A stretch of 64,000 bases of DNA, from positions 24,632,001 through 24,696,000 of the forward strand of contig JBAIAC010000033.1 of assembly GCA_037349315.1 (NCBI GenBank). The letters run 5' to 3'. Both the position numbers and the translations under genes were made by a program. Positions 9,421 to 21,255 of the stretch are shown here, piece by piece. Below the pieces are notes generated by a model that had not been told where the DNA came from, searched no databases, and saw only the letters and a list, made by a program, of their open reading frames with translations. The DNA is from Chelydra serpentina (Eukaryota; Chordata; Testudines; Chelydridae). Position 1 is the stretch's first letter. Each line of letters opens with the position of its first letter.

Positions 9421-12400
9421 TTAAGACTCTGAAGGCGTCCCAATTAAACCCTGGCAATGCTTAATCTGATAGGCTGCTCGGGAAGCCTTTTAAAAGTCCA
9501 GCTCTCCAGTGAACCCCTCAAACCTCCCTGGTTAGCCGCTAAACTGAAAGGCAGAGAGTTGATTTCTGGGAAGGTAAATGCTTCGCTCTCGTTTTCTTGG
9601 GGGTGGGGAGTGGGAGGCGTGGGGTTGGGGGAGTGCATGCCAGCCCCAAACCCATCCGAGCTAACTGGGGCTTTGGATTCCGATTGCATTTCTCCTGGAT
9701 TTCAGCATATCTCATGGCCAGGCTCGGGTCATAAATGCCTCTCTGAATAGCTTATTGTCTAGGGTTTGCATTTGATTCTGCATGTGAATCCTAGTAATAT
9801 TATTGGGATCCCAATATCTGGAGCTCCTGCGGGGTATTTACATCCCATTGTACAGGTGCATCTCTGCATGTTCACAGTAATATCCTCAGCCACATCACAC
9901 AGCAAATACCGAGAGGGAGATGGGAGAGATAGCAAGACACCCGCCTCCCTCTCTGCTTCGCACCCCTGCCATAGACCGTGAGAAAACAAAGCTCCTCTCT
10001 CTGCGTTTAGGAGCAAGACATTCTAATCACCCACAACTGCAACATCGCCAGATCGCCCCTGCCCCTTCCAGCAGACTGGGGTGTTTTGTTTTTCCCCCCT
10101 TCGGAATAGTGCCACTAATTCCACTCCATTGTGACAACACAAGACAATTTCCCTGGGTCAATGTCATTTCTTCCCTGGAAATGGTGCGGCTCCCCTTGGT
10201 CGCTTTCCTAGCCGCTGTCCAAATGCTGAAAATTAACTCGGATTAACAAAGTACGAAGCTTTCGGGCTAGCCTGGCCCTGCGCACAGTACCCTTGGCATG
10301 TGGCTATTATAGTCCCAGCCTTCCCCAACAGCAGGCGGGTCGGCGGGACTTTCAGGGCTGCCTGAAGCGCAGGAATGGGGAACTTTTGGGGGTGAGGGCA
10401 GGGGCCGCCGCTTTCCCATTCTGCAGCCTGCGGAGAGCAAGAGTGGATGCTGGGTATCAGGGCGCGGGGCTGCGGCTCTGCGCCGCTTTCCTGGCTTTCC
10501 AGCCCGCTGGAGCAGCAGGGGAGGTCCCGCCGGCTGAACTTGTCAGCGGGGTCTACCCATCCATCAAAATCCAGACGGACAGACAGGCCAAGTTCATGAG
10601 CAATCAAGTTAACCCATTGCAGTCCGCTTCCCTGCCATCCAATGGCAGACACGTATAATTAGAAGTGTCCAGGCTTCCATTAGCTTTTTATTCTTGGGGC
10701 ATATAAAAAGGAGCTTTAATTTCTCCTTCGCTCTTTCCCTTTTCATTTCCCTTTCTCCTCTCCTCTTTTCCTTTTCTTCTCTCCCTTCTCTCCTATTTCT
10801 CTTTCTTTCATTCTCTTCCTCCTTTCATTTTGTCATGCAGCCTTCTTTAAAAAAACCCACTATCCTTAAAAAACCTTTCCCTCGCTGCATTTTCTTGCGT
10901 TCTTTCCCTAGATTTCCTGCATTCCAGTTTGCTTTGATTTTTATTTAAACATCTTTCCAGCCCAGTTACCCATTCCCTATTTGTGTTGCCTCCTAGCTCT
11001 TTCCTAGCCTTGAAACAATTATTTTAAACCCAGTGGAGATACCACACGCTGTATTATTTTGTTTGATATCATATTAAATAAACAGGCCATCCAAAGCAAC
11101 ATAATTCCTCACCCTGATTGCCTTTAGATTTTTGCATCTGAAAGTTGCCATAAGAAATCAGGCAAGTGACATGGCGAATAGAAATCAAAGATCTGGATTT
11201 TACAGTATTTTATTCTAAACCAGTTGTTAGATTATTTATCCAAACATCGTCCCTGGAATTGCCAGAAATCCCTTTGCTCAGTCTAGGTCGAAATCTCATT
11301 GCATTGTCATTAAACATTAAAATAACAATAAATCGATCCCCTTCATGCCAAAGCCCCCCTCCTTCAAAGTTTATTTGCCCTAATAATTAATTCACAAGAG
11401 CTTAACTTTGTTGTAACCCTGGCGGTCTTTTCATTAAAAAATCCCCCCGTTTCCTATTGAATTAGCTCTGCTCCATTGCCGCTGAAATGAAGACGCCAAA
11501 CCAACTTTTACCCTGAGCATTTTCTCACCAGCCCAAAGAAAAGTCTCTCTCCTTCCCCTTTTCTCCTTTTTTAAAAAAAATTCAAGCACCCAGGCAGCGG
11601 ACGTGTCCTGCAATTTAACTACTTTCAAATTCTTTGTTCAAGTCACACTGGGGCTCTATTGTCACCCTATTGAGAGAGCTTATTGCCAAGCCAAGCTTGA
11701 ATGAATTTAGGCAGGCACACACCGAAATTAGTGCTAGGCTGGGGAGCAGGGCTTATTTGCGGCGTATCCCAGTTCTTTCTGGAGGGAATGAACAGTTACT
11801 ACCCATGGCATATGTAACATAGATTATATATACACGCGCCCGATTTCCAGTGCCCCAAGAGAAACAGATCCCGGACCAAAACAAACACGGACAAAGGTGT
11901 CTCCAGAGTGTGAACGCCTTTGTAAAGGGAGATCGGGGCTAACCCGAACTCCATCACCAGGGAAAGACAACCAGCAGCCTCAAAAAGACTTTAAACACAC
12001 GCACGCGCTTCTGGTTTTTTTTAAAAAGCTAGCAAACAAACCCACCCTAAGCCCGGGACCTGCAGCGGAAGGAGGCGTTTGGGGGGGGGGGGCTGCGGTA
12101 CTTAATTTCAGGACGCGGAGGAACCAGTTGGGCATTTTCCCTCCCTCTTTCCCTTTTAATCAAACCCAGTTAAAGAGCCTTTCACACGGGGCCACGGAAG
12201 GCACCGAGTTTGCAGGGCATTAGCCGAGGACATGAATAGCTGCCGCCTACGCTTTAAGAACCACATCACAATGTGAGGGGTGACTTACCTTGGGGAGTCC
12301 ACCTGGTGTCCAGCCTCTCGCCTCGCCGTCTGTCTTCCTCGGCTAGCCCTGAGCCCCAAAAGGGAGGGTCTCTCCCCCGCCCCCCACACACACATCTAGT

Positions 12401-12830
12401 CTTAGCTTCCTCCCCTCGCTCGCTCTCTCCACTTCTGGAGCTCTGGGGCTTGTCTCCTGAGCAGAAAAAGGGGGCTGCTTTTTCACACCGAAGGGGGGGG
12501 GTGAGAACTGCAGGGAGATGTCATTTCAGGAGAAAACGCCTATAAGATGTGGCACTCGGGCACAGGCTCCCCACGTAGGCCCATACGTCACCTATAAAAC
12601 GCGTTGGCACCTCCAGCTCTCCTATGCCTCTGCCCCTGAAAAAAAGAGAGAGAGAGAGAGAAAGAAAAGAAATTCTGTAAACTCTTCCCCTTGGCTCCTC
12701 GTGCGATGGGGAGAGACAGGCAGAGCCGTGGGAGGGAGGCGTGTGAAAGGATTGTTAAAAGTGGGGGGGGGGAGAGAAGCGAATGGCTGCGGTGCCCACC
12801 TGGGTTAAAGTTTGCTCTTGGGAAGAGAGG
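9421..12830. other. Non-coding block with polypyrimidine tract
   Basis: Unique sequence with no coding signal. It includes a polypyrimidine (CT-rich) tract at about 10,722-10,832, an RE1-like sequence at 10,211-10,230, a G10 run near 12,079 and a (GA)n run near 12,646-12,660. Homeodomain-type TTTAATTAAG occurs near 9,415. Confidence 0.45.
10211..10230 (-). promoter_or_regulatory. RE1/NRSE-like site with shortened spacer
   Basis: GCCGCTGTCC followed by AAATGCTGAA resembles both halves of the REST/NRSF element (CGCTGTCC and TGCTGAA in this orientation), but the gap between halves is one base shorter than canonical and GG before TGCTGAA is replaced by AA. REST is a known repressor of mir-9 genes in non-neural cells. 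Binding here is uncertain. Confidence 0.25.
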
Positions 12831-13660
12831 AAGATGGGGCGAACCGCACGCAGGAGAGAGGCATTAGCAGCCAGGGCTGAGCGAGCTGGGTGCCCGGCGT
12901 GAGGGCTCCCTCTCGCCTGGGAAACTGTCCCCGAGCCTAGCGGGGCTTTCCTGCGGCACATTGAATGAAACGCGGAGACGGGACAGGGCCGGGGGGAGAG
13001 GGCACAAACTTGCACCCGGGCTGAATTCTATGGGCGCTCTATGGTGAGCTCCAGGGGACCACCTTTAAATCCCACGCTGTTGCTGGCAGCCCGGCCCGGG
13101 GCTCTGGACTCGGCTGGGAACCGGTGCCGGTTCGCGGGAGCTGGAAAGGGAAAGGGGACGCGGCTGTACCCGGACCAGAAGCATTTGCAGAACCTAGAAA
13201 GACCGATCGCCAGGCGGAATTGACTCCTCCGGGGTTTGTTTCCAAACAAGCTGCCAGCCCTTCAGCCAGGGAGTGGGGGGAGCCTGCCCGGCCATCAGCC
13301 CTGCTAAGCGATGGGCCAGCCCGGGCTGAGGACTCTGCCCAGCGCTGCGAGGGAGCTCGGCGGATTGCCGGGGCTAGTAGCGGAGCCACAAATGCCCAGG
13401 CAGCGGGGGCACAACAGGGGAGTCCCTCGGGTCCAACCCCCCGTGGTCCGATGCTGCGTTTTTCGGTTTCTCGGCCCCCCAGTAAGAGGCACCGCTCAGG
13501 ACACTGCTCGGCCCTGGAGCCGGCCGGGAGCTCCAGGCCGGACACTCGGACACCTGCTCGCTACGGCTTCCCTGCCTGAGCTCCGCTTTCCAGGGCACTT
13601 TCCCCTGCGCAGGCGGCGGATATTCTCCGGGCGCCTGCCCTGGAAAGCCTCTCTTGGCCC
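12831..13660. promoter_or_regulatory. CpG-rich block 3
   Basis: GC-rich, CpG-dense sequence with many Sp1-type motifs and overlapping artefactual open frames in five frames. None of those frames shows a recognisable protein. Candidate promoter or regulatory island of the mir-9-3 host region; direction unknown. Confidence 0.55.
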
Positions 13661-16600
13661 GGCGTGTATTTCCTTTCGCGGGGCAGCAGCGGGAATTTCT
13701 ATCGCCCAGGTCCGAGTTCAGGCTGTGGCGAGCATCTTCCTACAACACGTCTCTCCTTCCCGGGTGTGTGACACACACACTGTATTACCTGCCTCTGTCG
13801 AGTTACACACGCGTCCATCTGCATGCCCGCGGTAATAGATTTAGCCTTTCAGCGTGTAACTATATTACCCACCAGTCCATCCATTTTGCACATGCCCATA
13901 TTGGGCTTATTGAATAAAGGATTTGCTCGGTGTCTTCATAGCTTACAGGCGACATTGAAGGGATCCGTAGGATAGTCCAAAAAATGGTATTTTGGATACT
14001 ACTGTACCTGGTAGATAAAATAACCAAATACACCAACAAAAATATTCCCATGATGCGGTGCCATCAGCCCCAGAAAAAGTACATTTTAAAATGTCTCTTC
14101 CCCCGTCTATTTTACAGCTAATTCTCTGCTAGACAGCTTCGTTTTTCTATCGATAACCCATGAAAAGCAGGTGGCTATTTTTGCTTAATCTTACAAGTGT
14201 ATTAGAAGGAGACAAGTTGACATTCAAACCTGGCCCACCATTTATAACCGTACAGGGGCCTTATGCCGTCTTCCCCCTTTGTTTTGAAATAAAAAGGCTC
14301 CATGGCATGATAAGCTGCCCTTTGACGTGCAGTGGGCATGGTGATATTCGAGCACATGTATACCCAGAGAAAATGCATCATGTTTTATCGAGCTCTGGAC
14401 AGATCTGGGTATCTAGCTTCGGATCCAGCTAGAGAGCGGATATATTTGCTCACAGGCACCCTTATTTCAAGTCAAGAAATCCACGGGAGCCCTTCTGTGC
14501 CACCAGGCGACCTCTTGATGATCCCCTGAGTGAAAAGGGCAGAGAAATGAACGAGAGAAGAATGGGAAAGTCCTTGACCCCTGACCTTTAGATTTTGTTC
14601 TTTTCCCTCTGAAGCAGGACGCTAACAATGCGGGTCCGGTCTATCTCAATGCAGAAGGACATGCGAGGTTAAGCAAAGTCCCCGTGTCCCCATTGTCTGG
14701 CCTGTTTATTGCGCTCATGTTAAGGTAACATGCTTGTTTACTTCTTCCAAAAAGAGGGGAGAAAAGGAAGAGCGTGGACAGTTGTTGGCAGCACTGGGGG
14801 TCCAATTGGCAGCTGCTGTGGAGAGGCACAGACCCGATGAATTTGCTCCTTCCTCTACAAATATGTTTAGATTTCAAAGGGGCGTTTAATTTGGGGAATA
14901 AACCGTTGTCGTTTTTTTGGTTTTCGTTCCCGGTGTAACACTGAGTGTGATGTTCTGGGATGGTGGGCATTAGAATGGCTTTAATTTTTACTTTACCAAA
15001 AGCCCAGTTTTGATTTTCGAACTGAGTTGTGCTCGAGACAGTTTTTTAAAAGACATTCCATGATACTGTAATGTGCTCCGCTGTACAATAAAGACAGTAG
15101 TTTAATTCAAAATCGTGAGCATCGATATTATGTAAGGAATGCGTTGGTTTTAATGGACAAACTCAGCCATATAGAATGGCTCACGTTTTGCAATGTTCAG
15201 AGGGATTTTGCAATGAAAAAATGAATCTGTCTCCGTTTCTTTCAACGCACGATAGTTTCCATTAACGAACAAAATGGAGGGGGGGGAGAATACATTAACC
15301 CCCCCCCGTAAACATATGAGAAAAGAAAAAATAAATTGTGTAAATTTCAATTTCCCGGAATATAAAAAAAAGACCACATTATTTAAAAGAAAATGAAAGA
15401 AACCAGCCGACGATAAAAAAAAGTTGTTTTCTTTAACTGTGGGGCTGAGAATTTGACACACTTGGGGACGGTGCTGAAGAAAATCGTCTTTTTTTGTTTG
15501 TTTAATCTATCAAGTTAACGCTGCGCTTCTTATATAAAATGTATTACACCCGTCTATAGATATAGAACTACACGTGAAAAACATGACACACGACATCTTT
15601 GTGTTTGTATCATACACAATGCTCACTATAGACTTCTATATACAGGGTGTGAGAAATTATGGAAAATATTTATACCTATATTACATACACAAACACGTGT
15701 CAAATATAGGAGACGTTACCGCTGCGAGAATTTTTATGACACAAAATTCATGTGTTTCCCTTTTATACTTGAAATCGGTCTCCTATGAGAGTCTGAGGCT
15801 ATTGCAAAATGAAAACATCAAGCCCTGCTAAAAATAAAACGCGAAGAAATCTGACAACGTTTGTTAAATGTGTGTATTGCAAATAGGAGCACAAATCTGG
15901 AGAATTCGACGATCATTTTTGTATTTTGTGTGTGTGAAGAGTGTGAGCTAGGGCTGCATTTGACGCTAAAGCCCCGTTGAAACCTACAGTATTTTGTTTT
16001 GCGTGGAACTGTCACAGCTGCTGTGGACAACAGCGACGCTTAGTGGCTCGTTTTGGAGCTGAAATGCATGTACGACCAGGAGATGTATAGAACCGTTTCA
16101 TTCCAATCTTATTTTTCAAATCTATAGTGTTAACATTCCCTCTTTGAGGCGGTTCGAGCTTGTTGCATTCAAACTTCTTGTCATAATAATAATAATATTG
16201 TTACTGAAAACACAGGTTTCGATTCAGGGCTTGTCTGCTGTTTAGCATGTGCTGCTTTTGGCTTAAACCGCAGACAGCTTGTCAATGAATTATATTTTTT
16301 CCCCTCCCCATGAATTAAGACATACATTAAATGCTGCTGCCCTTGTATCATCGGGATGGTTTCATTTGTTGCCATAAGGTTTGACTGAAGGAATGTTCAT
16401 TTGACTGAGATTGGGGGATGTTTTTACCAATTTAATGACACAAACAAAATATTGTGTGTGTCTGTATATAGATCTATATTAACGTGCACGTATTTGACAG
16501 TTGTGAATTTCGGTTTTTCTTTAATCCCAGTACTAGAAGTAGGAAGAACTCGATTCTCAGATGGACAGAGGAGAGCGATGTTCCTGAAAACATTTTACAA

Positions 16601-17740
16601 TTTAATGTAAACTGAAAATGGACATAATTTCTCTTTAGTGCACATTTTACATTTTTATCTGCTTAATTCGTTCAGTTTTAGTGTAGGAGACCGGATATTG
16701 GAAACAATTATTTCAGCCTGACACAACTTTTCCAAGTTCTCAGATAATCGAAATCTTGGAGTCTATGAGGTTTATACCAGTCTAGAGGTAGCTGATAGGT
16801 GAAGCACATTTATGGGAGGGCCGCTAGTTCGTATCTCAAATACAGAGCAGAGAATATGGCCAGGTATGTTTATTAAAATGTATCGTTTTTAATTAACTAG
16901 AAATGGCAGACATTTGGGTGATTTAAGGGGATATATGGAGTAGTAAGTATAAAACAAAATATGACCGCTGCTTGCTGTTAAAATGTAATTTAAGATCAAA
17001 TATTGTCCACAAAAATCGATGGTTGTCAGTTTGCTGGTAACAAAACAGTACATGACATTAACAACAAACAAACAGGAAATATGACAGAAAAGTTTCTGAT
17101 CAATCTAACCATCGCAAAGGATCTGGATTGTGTCTTTAATCCTCAGTGAGAGAGTTGATAGACCTCACGAGTGCCCTTCGCCTGCCTGAAGAAAACACAA
17201 TCCCAATACATGTTGTAGCACCGGACAGGTAGAAAGTCTGTATTTTCTCAGGCACCGTGCGAACTCACAGCAGGCTTTGTATTTTCATCTTGTACCTGCT
17301 ATAGGGAACCCAGTATAAATTAAATGGCAAAGCGGGGCGGCGGGGGTCTCAGCAAAGCCCTGGTGCGCTGGGACTTTATTCCAAGTGCTTTGGTAACATA
17401 CGCAAAATAAAAACAAGGATGGAGTCAAATCCCACCGGTGCACAGTCTCGCCCTCTCCATATTGTGCCTGGGAGGGGACTGACTGGAAGGGGAGGGTGTC
17501 ACTTTTACTGGGAGAGGTGCGTTGGGGGTGACAGGGAGTCCTCTGAACTTCAAGGCCTCATCACAACCCAGAGGGCTGAGCCAGGACTAGAACTACCTTC
17601 GCGCCTACATCTGCGGGTGAAGGAGGAAAACCACCTGCGCAACGTGGCTAGAACAAGAGCTGCCCCCGGTGCAAAGGCTGAAACGTACCAGGCCCGTTTG
17701 CTCTGCCCCAAGCGCTCTGCTGTGAAGAGAGGCACAAATC
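13661..17740. other. AT-rich non-coding block
   Basis: Repeat-poor, AT-rich sequence with no coding frame longer than about 110 codons and no recognised RNA or transposon. Such stretches beside developmental microRNA genes often hold conserved enhancers, but conservation cannot be assessed here. Confidence 0.4.
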
Positions 17741-19330
17741 CCGCCTAGGTCCCTTCGCCCCCGAGATTCACTCTCCGGAGCCGGCTCACCGCTTGGCTTC
17801 GGGGGTCTCTAACTCCCCAAGAGCGGCCTCCTGGCCCCGAGCCTGAGCAGCCCTGGTGGGTTGCCTCGCAAAGCCTGTCTCTGGCCTGGGGGCAGCAGCC
17901 CCTCTCCCAGCCCCGTGCACCGCCCTCCGAGGAAGAAGGCGGCGTGGGCTCCCCTAGCGATGCAGCGTGGCCAGGCTGCTGCTTGTTGCCGATCCCCTCA
18001 GCCCCTGACAGCAGGAACCAGCGGTCGCTAGTCCAGCCCGGGTTGAGTGGGCGGGTGACCCCAGCCCCTTGGCAACGCTCCTAGGTCATCGCCGGGCCCT
18101 TTCCAGCTAGTGCAACAAAGCTCGGCTGCCGAGGCTCAGTCCCGGATACCGACGCCAAGTGCATCTCCTGCCCTGCCCCGACCCCATCCAGCCACACAAG
18201 GCCCGGCTTCCCCGCCCCCAATGCTTCAGTGACGGCCCGCAGGCAGCAATCTGGATCCTTAGGGGCGCAGGGACTCACGCTCCGACCTCCAGGGCTGGAG
18301 CCCTGCCCTTCCCCTCCACCGATCATGCACTGAACGGGGAAGGGCTCGGCCGCAGCTAGCCAAGCCCCGCACCGCTGGAGCGATGACGGGAGGGAAGCTG
18401 GCCGCAGAGGGAGCTCAGAGCAGGGGCTGCCTCACAAGCAGGCGGACACTGCAGAGGGAGCTGCCCACGGGGGCTACCCCGTCTCCTGCTGCTTCCCCTG
18501 ACCAGGGCTCCGGGGTGGAGGGGCGCAGGACACCTTCCCTGGCCTCCCTGGGGCGAGGCACCTGGAGAGCGGAGCGCAAGGAGCAGAGCCGGCAAACAGG
18601 CGGCACCAGTCTGGCCTGGCTCCGACGCTGCCGGGCCGCTTGGGAGAAGCTGGGCAGGGAGGAGCCGAGGGAAGGGATCTGTACCCCGGGCCCCGAGGCG
18701 CCCTGGCCAGCCGCACCGCCGGCCCTGAACTCTCCAGCCCCCCTCGGCTTCTCCAGCAGAGACCGCGCGGCGTGAAGAACCTCGGGCCTCGGGCCCGGGC
18801 TGGCGGGGCAGTCAAGGGGGACCCGCCCTTTGCGCTCCCTTCCCAGTCAGCGCTGCCCGCCAGGGCCCCTCGCCCGTGCACTGGTCAAGCAGCCCGCGCC
18901 TTGCGCGCCCAGGAACCTTGACCTGCCCGAGCCCCGGGGCTTGTGGCCGCAGACGCTGCACCTGCGGGTTTCTAGCCAGCAGCTCACCCTTCCCCGCTCC
19001 CTGCAGCGCCTCACGCCCCAGGCAAGAGCCCCTCCCGACTCTACACTAACTCGACCGGTGCTACCCCGCAGCCCCAGCTTGCCAGCCCAGAGCCACGCTG
19101 GGCAGCTGAAGGGGATTTGCAGGCCCAGAGTGGGTACGGGAATACAGAGCTCAGTCTATTGTTTGACTTGTCTGCGTCTTGTTTGCGAAACCGTCATCTC
19201 CCTCCCTAGGGCGAGTGCCCGCATAGGGCGGGTGGAAATAAGAGACCTACAAGGTAGCGCTGCCTCGCGGAGTCAGGATCTCACGCGGCTGGAGTCGGGC
19301 CTCGTCTCACTATCACTGATTCTTAAAACA
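17741..19330. promoter_or_regulatory. CpG-rich block 4
   Basis: The longest GC/CpG-dense stretch of the window, from about 17.74 to 19.3 kb. A 222-codon plus-strand frame at 18,830-19,498 and several antisense frames overlap it, proline/arginine-rich as expected from base composition, with no domain. It is the outermost candidate start region for a long mir-9-3 host transcript, or a separate non-coding promoter. Confidence 0.55.
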
Positions 19331-19663
19331 GCCCAGAACACCACGTACGTCTCCCGGCAGCCGCGTTTCTTCGAACATCATGTCTCCAGCGGGAGTGCCC
19401 AGAGATCCCACCCAACCATCACTACACTACATGGAGTTGCAGCGCCCCCCAAGGAACACACCCGCTCCCAGACCGACACCCTCCCAGTCACACTGTAGGA
19501 GGAGCGGGGGATACGGAGGTCGGGGAAAGGGAAAACTTCCAGCAGAAATGTTAGAAACAGCAGCTGTAGCCATGCTTAGGCCAACCAGAGCCACCTTCCC
19601 CTCCCATTGCTTTCTCTCTCTGCTAGACACACATTTAAGGTATTTACGGTCATCTAGTTAAAT

Positions 19664-19834
19664 AAAGCGGCAAAGGGTCTTGTGGCGCCTTATAGACTAA
19701 CAGAGGTATTGGAGCATAAGCTTTCGTGGGGGAATACCCACTTCTTCGAAGAATTTGTGGGTATTCACCCATGAAAGCTTATGCTCCAATACCTCTGCTA
19801 GTCTATAAGGTGCCACAAGACCCTTTGCCGCTTT
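19664..19834. repeat. Inverted pair of Penelope-type tails (large hairpin)
   Basis: Two copies of the same roughly 80-bp sequence face each other. The left arm (19,664-19,748) reads GCGGCAAAGGGTCTTGTGGC and the right arm (19,757-19,834) reads GCCACAAGACCCTTTGCCGC. Both carry GAAAGCTTATGCTCCAATAC in the orientation of the element. The right copy continues to about 19,870 with CAGACTAACACGACTACC. This is a tail of Penelope-like retroelements related to those at 21.3, 31.5 and 44.3 kb. The arms differ at only a few positions, so the region can fold into a long cruciform or RNA hairpin. Confidence 0.85.
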
Positions 19835-19959
19835 TACAAATCCAGACTAACACGACTACCCCTCTGATACTAGTTCAATAAAGAATCAGCACACACAGAC
19901 TTGTGTGGTTTAACCACACCAAGGGTTTGCAGGATTAAACATGGCACAGCAGCTTTGAA

Positions 19960-20095
19960 ACCAGGCCTGAAGAAGAGCTCAGCGGAAGCTGGGAGGCTGG
20001 TCTCTCTCACCAACAGGTTGGTGCAATAAAAGATATGACCTCACCCACCTTGTCTCTCTAATAGCCTGGAACCAACAGCTACAACAACACTGCAT
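19960..20095 (+). repeat. Second Penelope-type tail family (fragment)
   Basis: CCTGAAGAAGAGCTC followed by CTCTCACCAACAG, CAATAAAAGATATGACC and GCTACAACAACACTGCA is a dispersed repeat that I recognise from turtle and crocodilian sequence. Its layout (CTGAnGA, a stem, then the pyrimidine-rich GTCTCTCTC, then an ACAACACTGCA end) mirrors the Penelope tails nearby. The family assignment is inference. Confidence 0.5.
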
Positions 20096-21255
20096 AAAAC
20101 CCGCTTTGTCATCAAACTCCTTGCAGACAAGACTCAGCTTCACCACATATTTCTCCCCGGAACTTAGTTTGTCCCTAGCAGTCTCTACCCAACAGCCGGG
20201 TGATTCCTCTCTTGCCCCTTAGAACCTAATCAAAGTCTTCAGCTGTATTTGAGTTTGGAGAGAAATCTACCTTCCAACGCCGCCAGGGGGCGCACTGTGG
20301 CAAACGCAGGCCTGCCTGGAAGAAGGTTATCAGGACTCAGGGGTGTTTCATATTTAAGCTCTTCAGTAAGCAATGTGTCTTTCTAGAGAGAGGAGTTGGA
20401 CCCGTTTCGTTTTTGCTCTGTGTTTCCACTCCCCCTCCCGACACTTCCCCTCATGGCCAGTGATTCTCCACTGCCTGCTTTCCTTCTCCCCTAGGCAGGC
20501 TACTCTACTTTATCCACTTCTCCACTTTCACATCCCACACTACTGCCCCCTTCTCTGGGCATTCCTCTCCGGGCTGCAACTGGCAGCTCCTGGGGCACTG
20601 GGGAAGTCCTCCCTCTCCCCGCCCCTCCCCCCAACAATATGTAAGGGAGACTCAACCCTCCGCCTTACTCTCAGGCTCCCAGCATATCTCCAAGCCCTTT
20701 CAGTCCAGTCTTAGGCTGTTCTTTTAAAGAGCTTCTAGCCTCATTCATGTAAGAGAAAGTTAGTGATTGCTGCTTAGTTTGTGAGCTCCTTTCCCCAGGC
20801 ACCACATACAGCAAGCCCACAGGGCAGAAGAGAAGGGCAAAGTATACGGGGACAAGCCAAATGACTCCACTGTGGGGAGTGCTAGGCCCTGCCTCCAATT
20901 TATTTTGAGCAGTACATTTGGGGAGGCGGGAGAAAGAGTGACTCAGGCTTGAAAAACTATGCATTGAGTTCAGTGCCACGTATGGGGGCTCCATTTCTCC
21001 AGCCTGAGAAGGCTGGTGGCAGGACAGACTGAAAGAATTACTTAGGTTTTTTGGGGGTGGGAAATATACCCACTACTCTCCTCCCCTCAATCCTCTTTCC
21101 CCACACTTCAGTTCAGGCTGGCTGAGAGAGATTATAGGAAGTGCCAGAAGGGAAGCTTTCAAGTCCAATCATGAAAAAATTCACACAACTACTAATTATT
21201 TAAAAAAAAAATCAGTCTGACTCCATTTTCATTGATAGGGACAATACAAGTTAAG
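20096..21255. other. Unassigned spacer
   Basis: No coding pattern or repeat family recognised. CT-rich between 20,400 and 20,640. Confidence 0.4.

Noticed and set aside
13039..13835. 168- and 174-codon frames in opposite directions
   Set aside because: CpG-rich composition artefact; no recognisable protein.
18830..19498. 222-codon plus-strand frame
   Set aside because: Runs out of the CpG-rich block into ordinary sequence without splice or domain signals; likely chance.
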